A stretch of 64,000 nt of DNA from Phenylobacterium haematophilum (lineage in GTDB: Bacteria; Pseudomonadota; Alphaproteobacteria; Caulobacterales; Caulobacteraceae). The notes under the pieces were generated by a model. It did not search any database. It worked only from the letters and a program-made list of their open reading frames with translations, and was not told the DNA's origin. Location: assembly GCF_014196295.1 (NCBI RefSeq), contig NZ_JACIDK010000004.1, positions 186,001 through 250,000 of the forward strand, written 5' to 3'. Numbering within the stretch: the stretch's first letter is position 1; each line of letters begins with the position of its first letter. This document shows positions 1 to 7,825 of the stretch, piece by piece. The translations under genes were made by a program, and so were the position numbers.

Positions 1-308
1 TAGAGGGCCGCGAATGCGTGCGGGTGGACGACCCGACAGACACCGGCGCGACCTACTCCGTCAGGTGCCGTATCGACGACCAGCTCTACCGCGTCGGATC
101 CGTCACCAACGGTGATCGGGCCCGCGAGTTCACGGTCGAGATGGCGGTCAGCCGTCAGGATAAGAAAGGGCCAAGCTTCGAACAGGTCCGACGCTATACG
201 CGGGTCGGAGCGTGTCCTGCCGGCTGGAAGATTGGCGACTCTGCCGCGCCCGGCCAGACGCAGGTCACCAATACGCTTTCGGGAGAAAAGCGGACCATCG
301 CCCGATGA
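1..308 (+). CDS. Hypothetical protein, 5' end outside window
   Basis: The frame is open from the first bases of the window to a TGA at 306-308, so this is probably the C-terminal part of a gene that starts upstream. An internal GTG at 18 could also start a 96-residue product, but no good ribosome binding site precedes it. The visible sequence has two cysteines (VRC and VGACPAG) and alternating polar/hydrophobic stretches compatible with a small secreted beta-rich domain. I recognise no family and propose no function. Confidence 0.45.
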   Translation, partial: EGRECVRVDDPTDTGATYSVRCRIDDQLYRVGSVTNGDRAREFTVEMAVSRQDKKGPSFEQVRRYTRVGACPAGWKIGDSAAPGQTQVTNTLSGEKRTIAR

Positions 309-655
309 CTGAAACCCTTGTTGCGGGGCAGGTGGCGTGCGTTTGAGCCGATCGTGGCGAAGGCAAGTCCTCGGCGCTTGGACACGGTCGTGGCGACGCT
401 CGCTCTGCAATTCGGACGCGCGGGATATTCGAAGGCTCGAACGGGCGAACCGCGGGCGGAACGGTCGGCTGCGGCGGCTTATGGCATCTACGAAGAGCGA
501 CGGATGCGGGATCACGATCTGCGAGTAGAGGGTCGCTCTGCAGCCCACGAGGTTGGTGAGCGGCTCAGCGCAGCCACCAAGCCGGGCCGGGTCGCAAGTT
601 GTCTCCTGGATGGGAAGGCGACCTGACTCGAGACCATGATCGCGCGCACGCGGAA
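309..655. other. 347-bp stretch without a supportable gene
   Basis: Short open frames occur on both strands (for example 318-626 on the plus strand) but none has a convincing ribosome binding site or recognisable protein signature. No terminator hairpin or tRNA-like fold was seen. The right end leads into the LysR-type box shared with the dab operon. Confidence 0.5.
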
Positions 656-693
656 GTTCATTGTTTGAATGGCATTGTTCGCTTTCATAGAAT
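656..693 (+). promoter_or_regulatory. LysR-type operator upstream of the LysR gene, shared with dabB
   Basis: The core GTTC-N9-GAAT at 677-693 fits the T-N11-A LysR-type box. The 38 bases match the element at 9419-9456 upstream of dabB at 28 positions, including TTCATTGT exactly 20 bases before the core in both copies. The box ends 8 bases before the preferred LysR start at 702, which suggests autoregulation. The sequence similarity is observed; the binding protein is inferred. Confidence 0.6.
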
Positions 694-701
694 TAGAACC
701 A

Positions 702-1586
702 ATGGCGCAGCTGAACTACAATCACCTTCGGTACTTTTGGATGATTGCTCACGAGGGCGGGCTCACCCGCGCCGCGGCCCGTTTGAACGTGACCCCGTCA
801 GCGCTCTCGGTTCAGTTGCAGAAGCTTGAGCGACAGGTAGGTCACCCGCTCTTTGATCGCGTCGGTAAAAAACTCAGGCTCACCGAGGCGGGGCGTGTGG
901 CGCTCGACTACGCCGATACCGTCTTCAAGACGGGCGATGAGCTTTTGAATACGCTGCGCGGCCGCTCCGATCTGGAGCGGAAAGCCCTTCGGGTCGGGGC
1001 GATCCCCACCATGTCACGCAACTTCCAGTTGGAGTTCCTGCGCCCTCTGATCGGTCGAGAGGACATCGAGCTCGTGGTCCGCTCCGGCTCACTGCGCGAT
1101 TTGCTGCACGACCTGGATGCGCTGGTGATCGATGTCGTGCTGTCCAACAGCCCGGCGCCTCAGGATGCTCGGTCCGCCCTGCGAAGCCGGCTGCTCAAAG
1201 AAGAGCCGGTGGCGATCGTCGGGCGACCGGGACTGGGGCCCTTCAGGTTTCCCATGGACCTGGACGGAGCGCCGATCCTGCTCCCTAGTCTGGGAAGCGA
1301 ATTGCGCACGGCCTTCGACCGCCTAATCGATCTGGCCGCAGTGCGGCCTGTCATAATGGCCGAAGTCGACGACATGGCCATGCTACGCCTGCTGGCGCGC
1401 GAGCGCCGCGCTTACGCGCTGGTCCCCCCTATTGTGGTTCGGGACGAACTCGAAAACGGACTGCTTGAAGAGTTGCACCGTATCGATGGGTTAGCCGAGC
1501 GATTTTACGCGATCTTGCAGGATCGGCAGTTCCCCAACGCACTTCTGCAAGACTTGATGCCGTCCTCAGGGCTCAGAGCTGATTAG
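702..1586 (+). CDS. LysR-family transcriptional regulator, probable regulator of the dab operon
   Basis: A 294-residue LysR protein. The N-terminal winged HTH includes the pattern LTRAAARLNVTPSALSVQL and is followed by an effector-binding domain with a NhaR-like flavour (NYNHLRYFWMIAHEGG at the start). The frame is open from 669, but that start would place the first codons inside the operator-like element, so the ATG at 702 (MAQLNYNH) is preferred. The link to the dab genes rests on the matching box upstream of dabB; the operon itself is 4 kb away, with an unrelated cassette in between. The effector is unknown; a carbon-status signal would be an analogy to CbbR-type regulators. Confidence 0.85.
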   Translation: MAQLNYNHLRYFWMIAHEGGLTRAAARLNVTPSALSVQLQKLERQVGHPLFDRVGKKLRLTEAGRVALDYADTVFKTGDELLNTLRGRSDLERKALRVGAIPTMSRNFQLEFLRPLIGREDIELVVRSGSLRDLLHDLDALVIDVVLSNSPAPQDARSALRSRLLKEEPVAIVGRPGLGPFRFPMDLDGAPILLPSLGSELRTAFDRLIDLAAVRPVIMAEVDDMAMLRLLARERRAYALVPPIVVRDELENGLLEELHRIDGLAERFYAILQDRQFPNALLQDLMPSSGLRAD

Positions 1587-1646
1587 CACATTCCCGCTCC
1601 CCTCTCTCATCGCTGTCGGGATGAGCCGCGCGCCCAATGTTCTCGC

Positions 1647-2384
1647 CTACCAAGGGATTGTTGTTCCGTCCCAGGCGTAGAACCCGCCGCTCGACAGCGG
1701 GCTCAGACCGTCCACGACGCGCAAGATATGGTCGGCGGCGACCTGCGGTGTGAAAACGGTCCTCGTGGACTTCTGCAGAAACGGACGACTTAGCGCCGTC
1801 GAGACGGTGCCTGGGTGGATAGCGACGCAAACGCCAAGCGGGTGGCTGCGGGCATGTTCGATGGCGGCGGTGCGGATCACCATGTTGAGCGCGGCCTTGG
1901 AGGCGCGGTAGCCGTACCACCCGCCAGTGGCGTTGTCGGCTATGCTCCCCACTCGCGCTGAGAGAGCCGCGAAAACGCTGATGCTGTCCTTGGGCGCCAG
2001 GCAAAGGAATTGCTGGGCGACGAGCGCAGGGCCGATCACGTTGACCTGGAACGCCCGGTCAAGGGCTTCAAGGTTAAGGGCACGAAGAGACTTTTCCGGC
2101 GCGAGGCCTGGACCATGCAAAGCGCCGGTGGCCACGATGACACGCGTGGGGGAGCCTAAGGCCTTCACCTGGCGCGCCGCCTCAAGCAGGCTGGGCGCGT
2201 CCAGAATGTCGGCTTGAATCCAACTGCGGCGTCCGTCGTCCGCAAAGTCGGAGGGCCGTCGCCTTGAGAGACCGACAACATGCTCGTATCTCGCGTCGTC
2301 GCACAACGCCGCAACAAGAGCCCGGCCGATGCCGCCGCTGGCGCCTACGACAACAGCGATATCGCCCTGCGACACCGCGCTCAC
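1647..2384 (-). CDS. Short-chain dehydrogenase/reductase (SDR)
   Basis: A 245-residue classical-size SDR. The Rossmann glycine motif VGASGGIG lies at residues 13-20, and the catalytic serine region and Y-x3-K (GYRASKAALNM) are present. It starts with GTG at 2384, sharing GTGA with the stop of the DUF3429 gene, so it is translationally coupled as the last gene of the folE2 operon. SDRs of this type recur in light-regulated LitR gene sets (family knowledge). The substrate is unknown; a pterin or lipid carbonyl is possible given the neighbours. Confidence 0.85.
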   Translation of the reverse strand: MSAVSQGDIAVVVGASGGIGRALVAALCDDARYEHVVGLSRRRPSDFADDGRRSWIQADILDAPSLLEAARQVKALGSPTRVIVATGALHGPGLAPEKSLRALNLEALDRAFQVNVIGPALVAQQFLCLAPKDSISVFAALSARVGSIADNATGGWYGYRASKAALNMVIRTAAIEHARSHPLGVCVAIHPGTVSTALSRPFLQKSTRTVFTPQVAADHILRVVDGLSPLSSGGFYAWDGTTIPW

Positions 2385-2824
2385 CAGCCAAGCTCAAAGG
2401 CGCTTAGGATAAGGCCCCCGACCGCGCCCAAGGTGAGCCAAGTCCTGAGAGGCCCGTACCAAGGCGGCAGGTCTGCGGACGTCGCGTCCCACAGCCAACT
2501 GAAGATGAGAGCGGCGGCGAGACCAAGAAGCTGTGAGCGGACCTGGCCGTGCATCAAAACGAGGATCGCCAAGCCCGCCAGAGTTGGCGTCATCGTTAAG
2601 CCGATGACAGCAGGCTTGGGCGAAGGTCGGCCCAACGCCAGCCCCCAACGCGCGCCGCCCAGAAAAGAGAGGATCAAGGCGGCGTAGACCGCCTCAATGG
2701 ACGCGGCGGGGCCGATCCAGCCGGGCGCGAGAAGCACTGCCAGGGGAAGCGACCAAAAAGGGATGATCCCCAAGAGCCCAAAGACCCAAGCGCCTAAAGG
2801 CGCAGATTGCGGTCTTGCGATCAT
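2381..2824 (-). CDS. DUF3429 integral membrane protein
   Basis: About 147 residues with four to five predicted membrane helices, including GAWVFGLLGIIPFW near the N terminus and the LSFLGGARWGLAL segment typical of DUF3429. The start ATG at 2824 overlaps the stop of the upstream DUF393 gene (ATGA); the frame is open further upstream, but that sequence lies inside DUF393. Function is unknown. DUF3429 proteins are frequent partners of LitR-type photoreceptor regulators and photolyases, which fits this operon. Confidence 0.8.
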   Translation of the reverse strand: MIARPQSAPLGAWVFGLLGIIPFWSLPLAVLLAPGWIGPAASIEAVYAALILSFLGGARWGLALGRPSPKPAVIGLTMTPTLAGLAILVLMHGQVRSQLLGLAAALIFSWLWDATSADLPPWYGPLRTWLTLGAVGGLILSAFELGW

Positions 2825-3228
2825 CCCGCTCCCCCGCCCCGCGCGGTAAGCCGCCGCCGAACGATCGCTTGCAACCCAGGACGCATCCGAAGGAACAGGC
2901 GATAGGCGCGCTCGAGCAGCCACAGCGCCGGTGGGTTGGACGCCGCCGCGGCCAGCAGGCGCGTGTTCGGAAGCACGCGCCACATGGCGACGAAGGCCGC
3001 CGCGCCAGATACCATCGGGCCGCCGCTAGGCTGGGCGTGAAGCCGAGACAACCGCGCCGCCTTGTCGCTCGGACAAGCTCCCGGAATCGTCAGGTCAACG
3101 AATTCGATCGCAGCGGCGCGATCGAGGCGGCGGATCAGCTGGATTTCCGCCGTGCAGATCGGGCATTCGCCATCAAACCAAACAGTGAGGCGCCGAACCG
3201 GGTCAGCTACTGGGGTCCTGAGAGCCAT
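2821..3228 (-). CDS. DUF393 (DCC family) thiol-disulfide oxidoreductase-like protein
   Basis: A 135-residue protein with the signature D19-G-E-C22-P-I-C25 in a thioredoxin-like N-terminal beta strand, diagnostic of the DCC/DUF393 family. The two cysteines could support thiol-disulfide exchange, though the family is biochemically poorly defined. Its start overlaps the 3' end of folE2 by 22 bases and its stop overlaps the DUF3429 start, so the four genes form one tightly coupled operon. Confidence 0.8.
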   Translation of the reverse strand: MALRTPVADPVRRLTVWFDGECPICTAEIQLIRRLDRAAAIEFVDLTIPGACPSDKAARLSRLHAQPSGGPMVSGAAAFVAMWRVLPNTRLLAAAASNPPALWLLERAYRLFLRMRPGLQAIVRRRLTARGGGAG

Positions 3229-3995
3229 GCGAACGCTGAGTGGTTGTGAATGGACTCGAAATTTTCCGAAGAGACCTCAAACCGAGCTATGCGGGGGTCA
3301 GCAGACAGCGCGACAGCGATATCGCGCACCAGATCCTCGACGAACTTGGGGTTTTCGTATGCGCGCTCGGTGACGAACTTTTCATCGGGCCGCTTAAGCA
3401 CTCCCCACAGCTGGCACGAAGCGCTCGATTCCGCGATCTCAATGAGATCTCGCACCGGCAGCACTGCGTCCTCCGCCAGAGTCGCGGCGATAATGATGTG
3501 CGAGCGCTGGTTGTGAGCGCCGTAGAGCGATATCTCTTTCGAGCAGGGGCAGAGGCTGGTGACCGGGGTCTGGATCTGCTGGGTGATCGTAATAGGACCG
3601 TTGGCCTTCTCGGCGCGAAGGGTCAGTTGGTGATCCAGCAGGCTGGGCGCTCCGGAAACCGGCGCCGTTTTACGGACAAAGTAGGGCATCCGCAGCTCGA
3701 TCATGCCGCTATCGGCGTCCAGACGGGACAGCACGAGGCTCATCAGCGTCGAAAGAGATTTCGACGATAGCGGGGCGTTGAACTCCTCCAGCACTTCCAG
3801 GAACCGCGACATGTGCGTGCCCTTGGCCTGGGCGGGAAGGCTTACGTACATGTCGATGGTCGCCACAGAGGGTTGCACGCCATCTTCCGTGGCGATGCGC
3901 ACGGGGTAAGTGACTGACTTAACGCCGACCTTCTGTATGACGATGTTCCGAGAATCTTCGCTGGACTGCACATCCGGCAAAAGCGCAGCGTTCAT
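3207..3995 (-). CDS. folE2: GTP cyclohydrolase FolE2 (type IB)
   Basis: A 262-residue protein with the FolE2 hallmark CPCSKEIS followed by YGAHNQRS, which contains the catalytic cysteine region. The enzyme converts GTP to 7,8-dihydroneopterin triphosphate, the first step of folate/pterin synthesis. The frame stays open upstream to 4289, but that would run into the divergent regulator; the ATG at 3995 gives the normal family length. It heads the DUF393-DUF3429-SDR operon and faces a B12-dependent regulator. A pterin for a light-harvesting cofactor (as in photolyases) is therefore a plausible use, but no photolyase is in the window. Confidence 0.92.
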   Translation of the reverse strand: MNAALLPDVQSSEDSRNIVIQKVGVKSVTYPVRIATEDGVQPSVATIDMYVSLPAQAKGTHMSRFLEVLEEFNAPLSSKSLSTLMSLVLSRLDADSGMIELRMPYFVRKTAPVSGAPSLLDHQLTLRAEKANGPITITQQIQTPVTSLCPCSKEISLYGAHNQRSHIIIAATLAEDAVLPVRDLIEIAESSASCQLWGVLKRPDEKFVTERAYENPKFVEDLVRDIAVALSADPRIARFEVSSENFESIHNHSAFAWLSGPQ

Positions 3996-4020
3996 GATGT
4001 TCAAGGCAGCCTCCGCAAAG

Positions 4021-4057
4021 TTGTCCTGGACAAAATGGCATACGTGCAGAAATGTCC
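4021..4057. promoter_or_regulatory. Putative operator between folE2 and the MerR/B12 regulator
   Basis: The 105-bp divergent spacer holds a perfect inverted repeat, TTGTCC-T-GGACAA, at 4021-4033. A second TGTCC begins at 4053, 31 bases (about three helical turns) from the first TGTCC. The arrangement suits a multimeric MerR-type repressor controlling both directions. The repeat is seen directly; the identity of the binding protein is inferred from position. Confidence 0.5.
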
Positions 4058-4100
4058 AGGGAAAATCTATGATTTGCCCATGGCAAATTGAGGAGCCGGC

Positions 4101-5015
4101 TTGACCTCCCAGTTGATGAGCATCGCCGCGGTGGAGCGCGACTGCGGCCTGCCCAAGGAAACGCTGCGGGTCTGGGAACGCCGATACGGCTTTCCCAGTC
4201 CACTCAGGGACGCCCATAACGAACGGCTTTATCCCGCCGACCAGGTGGCGACCTTGCGCACGTTGCGCCGGCTCATCGAAGCTGGTCACCGTCCGGGAAA
4301 AGTCGTTGGTCGGTCGGACCTTGAGCTTTCTCGCTTGGTTGGCGAGTTGGGCGACCAGTCTGGCAAAGTCATGCGCTCAGAGACCCGGGAGGTCCTCGCG
4401 CGCCTGCAGGCTCATGACGCCGCCGGGCTAAGGGAGGTTCTAAACGGGGTTGTTCTACGTTCAGGACTGGGCGCGTTCGCCGCTGAAATCGGGCCGGAAC
4501 TGGCCGAGGCGGTCGGATCGGCCTGGTCTCGGGGCGAGCTCGAGATTCATCAGGAACACCTGTTCACCGAGCAGTTCACGACCGTTCTACGCGCCGCCAT
4601 CAACAACGCCCAAGGAGCCGTCTTGCCCCGCAGGCGCCCCCTCGTGCTTTTCAGCACCTTGCCGCAGGAACCGCATGCTCTGGGATTGTTGATGGCCGAG
4701 GCGGTATTCACCTTGGAGGGGTGCCTGGCCGTTTCTCTTGGCGTACAGACCCCGGTCGTCGAGATCGCCGCCGCCGCAAAGGCGTACAATGCCGACATTC
4801 TGGCGCTGTCGTTTTCATCTGCAATCCCGTCGCATCAGGCGCTCGCAGGGCTCAACGATTTGCGTGCGCTTGCCCCCGCTAGGATCGAGATTTGGGCGGG
4901 CGGCGCCTGCCCCGGACTGCGAGCCAAGTCAGGCGTTTTGGTTCTACGCGAGCTTTCGCTCATTTCGACGGCGGTCGCCGATTGGCGAGCCCGCGCGCTC
5001 GACGCGGCGGATTAG
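4101..5015 (+). CDS. MerR-family regulator with B12-binding photosensor domain (LitR/CarH type)
   Basis: A 304-residue protein with an N-terminal MerR winged helix (LRVWERRYGFPSP at 22-34) and a cobalamin-binding region. Both diagnostic B12 motifs are intact: W142-x9-E152-H153 in the cap helix bundle, and E190-P-H192-A-L-G195, in which His192 would be the lower axial cobalt ligand. In CarH/LitR proteins adenosylcobalamin photolysis releases the regulator from DNA. The start is TTG at 4101, 6 bases after GAGGAG; ATG at 4116 is an alternative. It is divergent from folE2, so it probably represses that operon in the dark. Confidence 0.88.
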   Translation: MTSQLMSIAAVERDCGLPKETLRVWERRYGFPSPLRDAHNERLYPADQVATLRTLRRLIEAGHRPGKVVGRSDLELSRLVGELGDQSGKVMRSETREVLARLQAHDAAGLREVLNGVVLRSGLGAFAAEIGPELAEAVGSAWSRGELEIHQEHLFTEQFTTVLRAAINNAQGAVLPRRRPLVLFSTLPQEPHALGLLMAEAVFTLEGCLAVSLGVQTPVVEIAAAAKAYNADILALSFSSAIPSHQALAGLNDLRALAPARIEIWAGGACPGLRAKSGVLVLRELSLISTAVADWRARALDAAD

Positions 5016-5046
5016 CCGCGCGTGAGATTGTCCGCCAAAGCCGTCA

Positions 5047-5211
5047 CTAAGCTTCGATGACGACCGCACCTTCATTCCGCAAAGCCACGCGTTGCTGCAC
5101 GGCGCGAACGGTTTTCAACAGCGCCAGGGCGCTGGATCGGCTCAGCAGCCGCGGTTCGAATTCGGACCTCGGCGCCTCCAACCTTTCAAGGTGCGTAAGC
5201 GAGCTGGTCAC
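5047..5211 (-). CDS. Small 54-residue protein at the 3' end of the dab operon
   Basis: This GTG-initiated frame begins 8 bases after the stop of the 65-residue gene upstream, with GGAAC as a possible ribosome binding site, and ends at TAG (5047-5049). The product is arginine/leucine-rich and looks helical (RLLSRSSALALLKTVRAV at 21-38), ending in VVIEA. No family is recognised. It could be a genuine fourth gene of the operon or a fortuitous frame; its tight packing and protein-like composition favour the former. Confidence 0.45.
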   Translation of the reverse strand: MTSSLTHLERLEAPRSEFEPRLLSRSSALALLKTVRAVQQRVALRNEGAVVIEA

Positions 5212-5219
5212 GCTGTTCC

Positions 5220-5417
5220 CTATGGAACATCGACCACGACCAAGTAGCGGACGCGCGGGTCTTCAGCGTCGTTGAGATCCCCAGCGCTCGCGCGCGCAGT
5301 CAGATAGTCGCGATACGGACCATAGACGCGCGGCCAAGGCAGATAGTCTTCCGCCTCATCCCAGCGCCCGCCGAGCACCCAGTACCGTTCGGCTACGACC
5401 GGAGGCTGCTTGCTCAT
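5220..5417 (-). CDS. Small DUF4170-like protein downstream of dabA
   Basis: A 65-residue protein with RYWVLGGRW near the N terminus, VYGPYRDYLTARA in the middle and a RYLVVVDVP end. This pattern resembles the small alphaproteobacterial DUF4170 family (RYWVVGG, IYGPF, RYTIV). Its ATG overlaps the dabA stop (ATGA), so it is translationally coupled to the transporter gene. The function is unknown; a regulatory or assembly role for the Dab complex is only inference. Confidence 0.65.
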   Translation of the reverse strand: MSKQPPVVAERYWVLGGRWDEAEDYLPWPRVYGPYRDYLTARASAGDLNDAEDPRVRYLVVVDVP

Positions 5418-7825
5418 GACAGCGCCTCCCAGGCGAGGGCGCCGGCGTAGCGGTGGGTGGTGCGCCCCACGTCATCGAGCGCGAAGAGGAATATCCAATC
5501 GTTGTCGAACAGCGCCCGCACCTGAGGCTGCCTCGCCAACACCTCCGAAATCGAGTCGGGGCTAGCGGCGATGAACACGCTCAGTCGAAGCGGCTCGTGA
5601 ACGTAGCGTTCGCCGTCGTGGATCGATTGAAGCGGAAGGCCCGCCCGCAGGTCGCCTCCGTTGCCCTCCAGCACTCCGACCCGCCCGCAGACATTGTGAA
5701 GTGTTTTGTCGCCTGCTCCGAACGCGGCGTTGTCCACCGTCGAGCCGTAGTATTGCAGACTGATCCAGCTGGCGACGACCATCGGCGCGGTGAGAATCAG
5801 CTCAAGCACCTTCAGGTCAGGGTCGCGGCCGCGATCATAGCTGTGCAGGAACGCCCGACCTTCCAGATTGCGGCCGGCCGTAAGCGACCGTGGAGCTGCG
5901 ATGAAGGCGGCGGCACGTGCGAGGCCCCACTCGGGACGCACCTGCGACCAGTCTCCACTTCGGGCGAAGATCTGGCCGGCTCGCGCCGCCGAAAGACCGA
6001 GCAGCGGCGCCCGCTCGGCCCGCGCGAGCCTAGAGGCTTCTTCGAACTTCGCCGCGGCCTCGGCGAGATCTCGGGCATGTGTAGCCGGCGCAGCCGCCTG
6101 GTCCGTCAGTTGGATTGCGTCTGTCGTGGTGTCATGGAGCGCCGCAGCGAACCAGGTGTCCTCCGGGATCGCGATGCCGCGCCCCTCCAAGCCGTTGCGA
6201 ACTTCCACGTCGTTCAGAAGCGCAGCTGCGTACTGCGCGTTTGGAGCGCCGCTGCGTCCTCCGCAGGCCCCGCAGTTGAGGCTCGCGGCGTGCGGGTTGT
6301 TAGTCGTGCTCGCGCTATGACCAACCAGTACGACCAGCCTTGCGAAGCTCTTGGTAAGCGACATGCCGCGCAGCGCGCCTTCGGCGAGGTCGACGCGCTC
6401 GTCCAGAGCAAGGCCGTCCGTCAGAAAATTTGGTCCCGCCAGGAACCCCTTGCCCGAGCCGCCGCCGACGGCCGCCGCCGCCAGCTTGCCCCCGTAGGTC
6501 AGGCCAAAGGCCTCGACGAACGCAAAGCAGGATATAGCCGACTGCTTCAGTTCGCCCCATATCGCGCCGGCTCTGCGTAGCACCTGGCGGCCGACCTCGG
6601 GGGTCGCGGAGGCCGCCTGCACGTGGAACGCCGGACGCAGCAGCACTGGGCAGTGCGCTTGCGCCGTTTCTCCATCGCAGTCATAGGCGAGCGGCATTCC
6701 GAAGAAGCCCGCAAAGCCGAGCGTTTCCGCCCGAGGCGAGACGGTCTCAAGGGCTCGTCTATAGACCTCCGAACGGACGTCGATGCAGAAGACAGCCTGC
6801 AGATCTGGGCGCTGAGCGCCGTCATCCTGCGGCCCGGCGGCCAAAGTCTCCATCATCCGCCGTTGGAATGCGTGTTCGTAAGCTCTTTGGAGAACCAGAT
6901 CGAGAGAGAGGTCCTCAGCGGGCGCAAGCTCGCCCCCTCCAGCGCGGGAGGCGTTCAGCGCGGCTTTCCACGCAGAGAAAAACGCCTCATCCGTGCGCTG
7001 CCGAAACAATGCGTAGCCCCAGACGAGCCGGATGGCCAGCAACTCGGTCAGACGAGCATCCGGCCGCCCCGCGAGTTCGGCCTCCCAGTCGAGCCGGCGC
7101 ACATAGGCGGCCCAGCCGCGCACATCGTAGAGCGCGCGGAACAGGTAATCCGACCACTGATCCTGCGGAATCTCGAGACGGTGGAGAACCTCGGCAATGG
7201 CCTTGCGCGGCTCGGGCGACAAGGACGCGACCGTCTCGGCCAAGCCCTTCACGCCCATAGCCTTGGCGTTGCCGTCGAACTGGGCCGACCAGCGCCAGGC
7301 CGCATAGATATCCATGGATCGCCAAGGCGCGGGCCAAGAAGCTTGACCTTGATCGAAATAGGCCGCGCACCACCTTGAAATCTCGTCGATCATAAATGCG
7401 GTTCGCGAGACCTGCCGGTCGCCGTCCGACAAGTTGTCCAGGACCTCAGCCACTGTGGCCACACGGGGCGCGGGTTTCGGATCGGCGACCACTGCCCGAA
7501 GCAGACTGTCGCGCGTCAATCCAGCGGCCCGTGCATCGGACATGGCCGCCGCCAGATCATTCGGGGTGATCCGACCCTCGTTCATTGCGTCGCGATAGAA
7601 GGCCCTCGGCATGAGCAGCCGCGCGCCAGTCAACCGTCGCAGGTCCCCCGCCGCACGCTCGAACGGCGTGTCGGCGAAGCCGAGAAAGGGATTTACGGCC
7701 ACGAAGCTCGACAAAGGCCAAAGCGGAGCCAGCCGGCGAGCGGCCTGTTCCGTGGCCTTGTCGAGGGGCTCTGAGTCCCAGCCGCGCATAGAAACGCCGT
7801 CGGCCGCTTCCAACGAAACTCTCAT
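5414..7825 (-). CDS. dabA: DabA, inorganic carbon transport subunit (DUF2309, carbonic-anhydrase-like)
   Basis: An 803-residue member of the DUF2309/UPF0753 family. The zinc-site residues known from Halothiobacillus DabA map to C347 and D349 (CIDVRSE), H503 (VGHSAST) and C518 (NCGACGG); the spacing from H503 to C518 is 15, as in the characterised protein. DabA is thought to hydrate CO2 to bicarbonate unidirectionally, driven by cation flux through DabB. The frame extends far upstream, but ATG at 7825 overlaps the dabB stop (ATGA) and gives the normal length. It is cytoplasmic and bound to DabB. Confidence 0.95.
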   Translation of the reverse strand: MRVSLEAADGVSMRGWDSEPLDKATEQAARRLAPLWPLSSFVAVNPFLGFADTPFERAAGDLRRLTGARLLMPRAFYRDAMNEGRITPNDLAAAMSDARAAGLTRDSLLRAVVADPKPAPRVATVAEVLDNLSDGDRQVSRTAFMIDEISRWCAAYFDQGQASWPAPWRSMDIYAAWRWSAQFDGNAKAMGVKGLAETVASLSPEPRKAIAEVLHRLEIPQDQWSDYLFRALYDVRGWAAYVRRLDWEAELAGRPDARLTELLAIRLVWGYALFRQRTDEAFFSAWKAALNASRAGGGELAPAEDLSLDLVLQRAYEHAFQRRMMETLAAGPQDDGAQRPDLQAVFCIDVRSEVYRRALETVSPRAETLGFAGFFGMPLAYDCDGETAQAHCPVLLRPAFHVQAASATPEVGRQVLRRAGAIWGELKQSAISCFAFVEAFGLTYGGKLAAAAVGGGSGKGFLAGPNFLTDGLALDERVDLAEGALRGMSLTKSFARLVVLVGHSASTTNNPHAASLNCGACGGRSGAPNAQYAAALLNDVEVRNGLEGRGIAIPEDTWFAAALHDTTTDAIQLTDQAAAPATHARDLAEAAAKFEEASRLARAERAPLLGLSAARAGQIFARSGDWSQVRPEWGLARAAAFIAAPRSLTAGRNLEGRAFLHSYDRGRDPDLKVLELILTAPMVVASWISLQYYGSTVDNAAFGAGDKTLHNVCGRVGVLEGNGGDLRAGLPLQSIHDGERYVHEPLRLSVFIAASPDSISEVLARQPQVRALFDNDWIFLFALDDVGRTTHRYAGALAWEALS

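Noticed and set aside
318..626. 102-codon frame in the left intergenic region
   Set aside because: No ribosome binding site, no recognisable protein pattern, and overlapping alternatives in other frames of similar quality.
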